Shown piece after piece: positions 53,877 through 55,202 of a DNA stretch of 55,202 nt. The position numbers were made by a program, and so were the translations under genes. Origin of the DNA: Streptosporangiales bacterium (GTDB lineage Bacteria; Actinomycetota; Actinomycetes; Streptosporangiales; Streptosporangiaceae); NCBI GenBank assembly GCA_009784565.1, contig WRBL01000002.1, positions 1 to 55,202 on the forward strand, written 5' to 3'. The first letter of the stretch is position 1; every line of letters starts with the position of its first letter. The notes beneath the pieces were generated by a model. The model had not been told where the DNA came from, searched no databases, and saw nothing but the letters and a program-made list of their open reading frames with translations.

Positions 53877-55202
53877 CTAGACGGTCGCCGGGTACTTCAG
53901 GCTGAGCACGACGGGAACCGCGCCGAACGCCGGCTTGAACTTGCTCCCGGGCTTGTCCGGGGCGTTCGGCTCGCGAATGGAGGGCCACTGCATCTTGGTG
54001 TGATTGTCGGTGAGGCCCGCCACGGAGTAGGGGAGTTCCATCGCGGAGACGCCGTGCTTCTTGAGCAGTCCTCCCCACCGGTAGGCCGCGAACACCTCCG
54101 CCAGCGACCGGATCGACATCGGGCGGGGCACGGTGAGGTCGATCCCGTAGACGGCGCGGGCGAGCGTGATCATGTCGGCGGCGCACTGGGTGAGCGCCTC
54201 GGACTTGGTGCCGTACACCGAGCCGTCCCGGTTGACCGACCCGAGCTTCTCGCCGTGCACCGGGGATCGCCGGGGGTCGGACTGGCACTGCATCCAGTCG
54301 CAGGCCGCCAGCAGCTTCCAGCTGATCCCGGCCTGCCCGGCGACGTCCTTGTAGAGCTGCTCGGACCGGCCGATCGGCGTCTTCGCGCCGGTGAAGTAGG
54401 CGGTGGTGACCGCGCCGGGAAGCGGGGTCGTGTACCGGGCCGCTGCCGCCGTCTGCCGGACCGCGGTCCGGTGCCGGGGCGCGGCGGTCGTGTAGTCGGC
54501 GGTGAGCGTCGCGTGCTGGGGCGCGGCCTGCTGGCTCGCGGCGCGGTGGCTCGCGGTGCGGTGGCTCGCGGTGCGGTGCGGCGTGGCCGTCCGGTACCGG
54601 GCGGTGGTCTTGGCCTGCGCCGACGGCGAGCCCAGTCCGGGAATGTCCGCCCCGCCGGGGCCCGCGGCGCCGCCGCCGGGGCTGGGGGCCGCGGCCGTCC
54701 CGGACGAGGTCGCCGCCTGGTTCGCCGGCGCGGCCGGGTGCGCGGGGGCCGCCTGGCGGGACTGGGCCGCGGGCTGCGTCGTGGTGTCGTACTGGTACAG
54801 GTCGTAGAGCTTCATCGTGGCGATGAGGTTGGAGCCGTAGTCGGGGTCGGTGGCGTAGACGCCGGTGAGGTCGCTGGCGAACGCGTCGGGGACGCGGCGG
54901 TCGGCCATGGCGCGGCCGTAGTGCCCGCTGGTGGCGAGGAGCTCGGCGTGGTCGGAGATGGACTCGGCCATGTTGTGGTAGGCGCGGAACGCGGCGTTGA
55001 TCGTGATCCAGTGCCCGCCCTCGAATTCCTGGGTCGGGTAGTAGGCGGCGCCGGCCGGGCCGCTGCCCTTGATGCCGAACAGGTTGTGGTTGTCGGCGGC
55101 GAGCTGGCTGGTGCCCCAGTCCGATTCCTCGATCGCCTGCGCGATGGTGACGGAGGCGGGCACGCCCCAGCGCTGCTGGGCGGCGATCGCGCCGGGCGCG
55201 AC
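53877..55202 (-). CDS. Bidomain cell-wall hydrolase, N-terminal glucosaminidase (5' end outside the window)
   Basis: The gene runs off the window at its 5' end. The visible part opens APGAIAAQQRWGVPASVTIAQAIEESDWGTSQLA, the start of a GH73/FlgJ-type N-acetylglucosaminidase with catalytic Glu, and continues NHNLFGIKG, FRAYHNMAESISDHAELL. A Pro/Ala and His/Arg/Thr/Ser repeat linker (HRTAS repeats) leads to a second domain of about 150 residues (ISWKLLAACDWMQCQSDPRRSPVHGEKLG, DLTVPRPMSIRSLAEVFAAYRWGGLLKKHG) that may be another lytic or binding module. It should cut peptidoglycan glycan chains. No signal peptide is visible since the N-terminus is missing. Confidence 0.85.
   Translation of the reverse strand, partial: VAPGAIAAQQRWGVPASVTIAQAIEESDWGTSQLAADNHNLFGIKGSGPAGAAYYPTQEFEGGHWITINAAFRAYHNMAESISDHAELLATSGHYGRAMADRRVPDAFASDLTGVYATDPDYGSNLIATMKLYDLYQYDTTTQPAAQSRQAAPAHPAAPANQAATSSGTAAAPSPGGGAAGPGGADIPGLGSPSAQAKTTARYRTATPHRTASHRTASHRAASQQAAPQHATLTADYTTAAPRHRTAVRQTAAAARYTTPLPGAVTTAYFTGAKTPIGRSEQLYKDVAGQAGISWKLLAACDWMQCQSDPRRSPVHGEKLGSVNRDGSVYGTKSEALTQCAADMITLARAVYGIDLTVPRPMSIRSLAEVFAAYRWGGLLKKHGVSAMELPYSVAGLTDNHTKMQWPSIREPNAPDKPGSKFKPAFGAVPVVLSLKYPATV
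54543..54578 (-). repeat. 15-base tandem repeat in the hydrolase linker
   Basis: GCGGTGGCTCGCGGT occurs twice in tandem (54543-54557, 54558-54572) and partly a third time. It encodes the HRTAS repeats of the linker, and slippage may vary linker length. Confidence 0.75.

Overview
The window is chromosomal DNA from a very GC-rich actinobacterium. The signs are near-saturated GC at third codon positions, frequent GTG starts, ParA-ScpA-ScpB gene order, and the XRE/DUF397/HATPase regulator set typical of Streptomyces and Streptosporangiales-type genomes. I cannot fix the genus from sequence alone. Genes are dense, and many junctions are 4-base GTGA or ATGA overlaps. About fourteen transcription units appear leaderless: a -10 hexamer (usually TANNNT) lies 6-9 bases before the start codon and there is no Shine-Dalgarno sequence.

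Region 1 (1-17.1 kb) is a conserved housekeeping block: uvrB, a GNAT acetyltransferase, an EamA-type permease, pyrG, an ADP-ribose pyrophosphatase (NUDIX), xerD, parA, scpA, scpB, an RluB-type pseudouridine synthase fused in frame to an AroH chorismate mutase, tyrA, cmk and der. It is interrupted by a sigma-like gene with a zinc motif, one membrane segment and a long Ser/Gly tail, and by a relic of an LLM-class flavin monooxygenase.

Region 2 (17.1-29.2 kb) is accessory. It has a secreted carboxylesterase, bioA, a HATPase anti-sigma-like protein, two XRE/DUF5753 regulators (one with a DUF397 partner), an aldo/keto reductase, a MATE exporter, a quinone-reductase-like enzyme, an MFS transporter and a HAD phosphatase. 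The two XRE promoters share an almost identical 22-base palindrome, suggesting a linked regulatory circuit.

Region 3 (29.3-38.5 kb) has a conserved unknown protein, an ABC exporter divergent from a two-component system, an NRAMP-related metal transporter behind a good DtxR/IdeR-type iron box, a serine beta-lactamase-fold hydrolase, a two-gene unit of unknown function with a Cys-rich protein, an SDR and an HD-domain protein.

Region 4 (38.5-43.1 kb) is a small biosynthetic cluster: UbiA prenyltransferase, type III polyketide synthase, ICMT-like methyltransferase and FAD oxidoreductase in one overlapping operon, with a divergent O-methyltransferase. The core resembles the srsABC phenolic-lipid pathway of Streptomyces griseus; the prenyltransferase and second methyltransferase are additions.

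Region 5 (43.1-55.2 kb) holds an HbhA/phasin-like small protein with a near-consensus promoter, recQ, a second EamA exporter, a secreted lipase, a truncated globin divergent from a flavohaemoprotein, a DivIVA-like protein, an ABC1-family kinase, an MpaB-type oxygenase, and at the edge a single-pass membrane protein with a bidomain cell-wall hydrolase cut off by the window end. The ABC1 kinase has no stop codon before it runs through the whole divIVA gene on the opposite strand. No rRNA, tRNA, CRISPR array or intact insertion sequence was seen.
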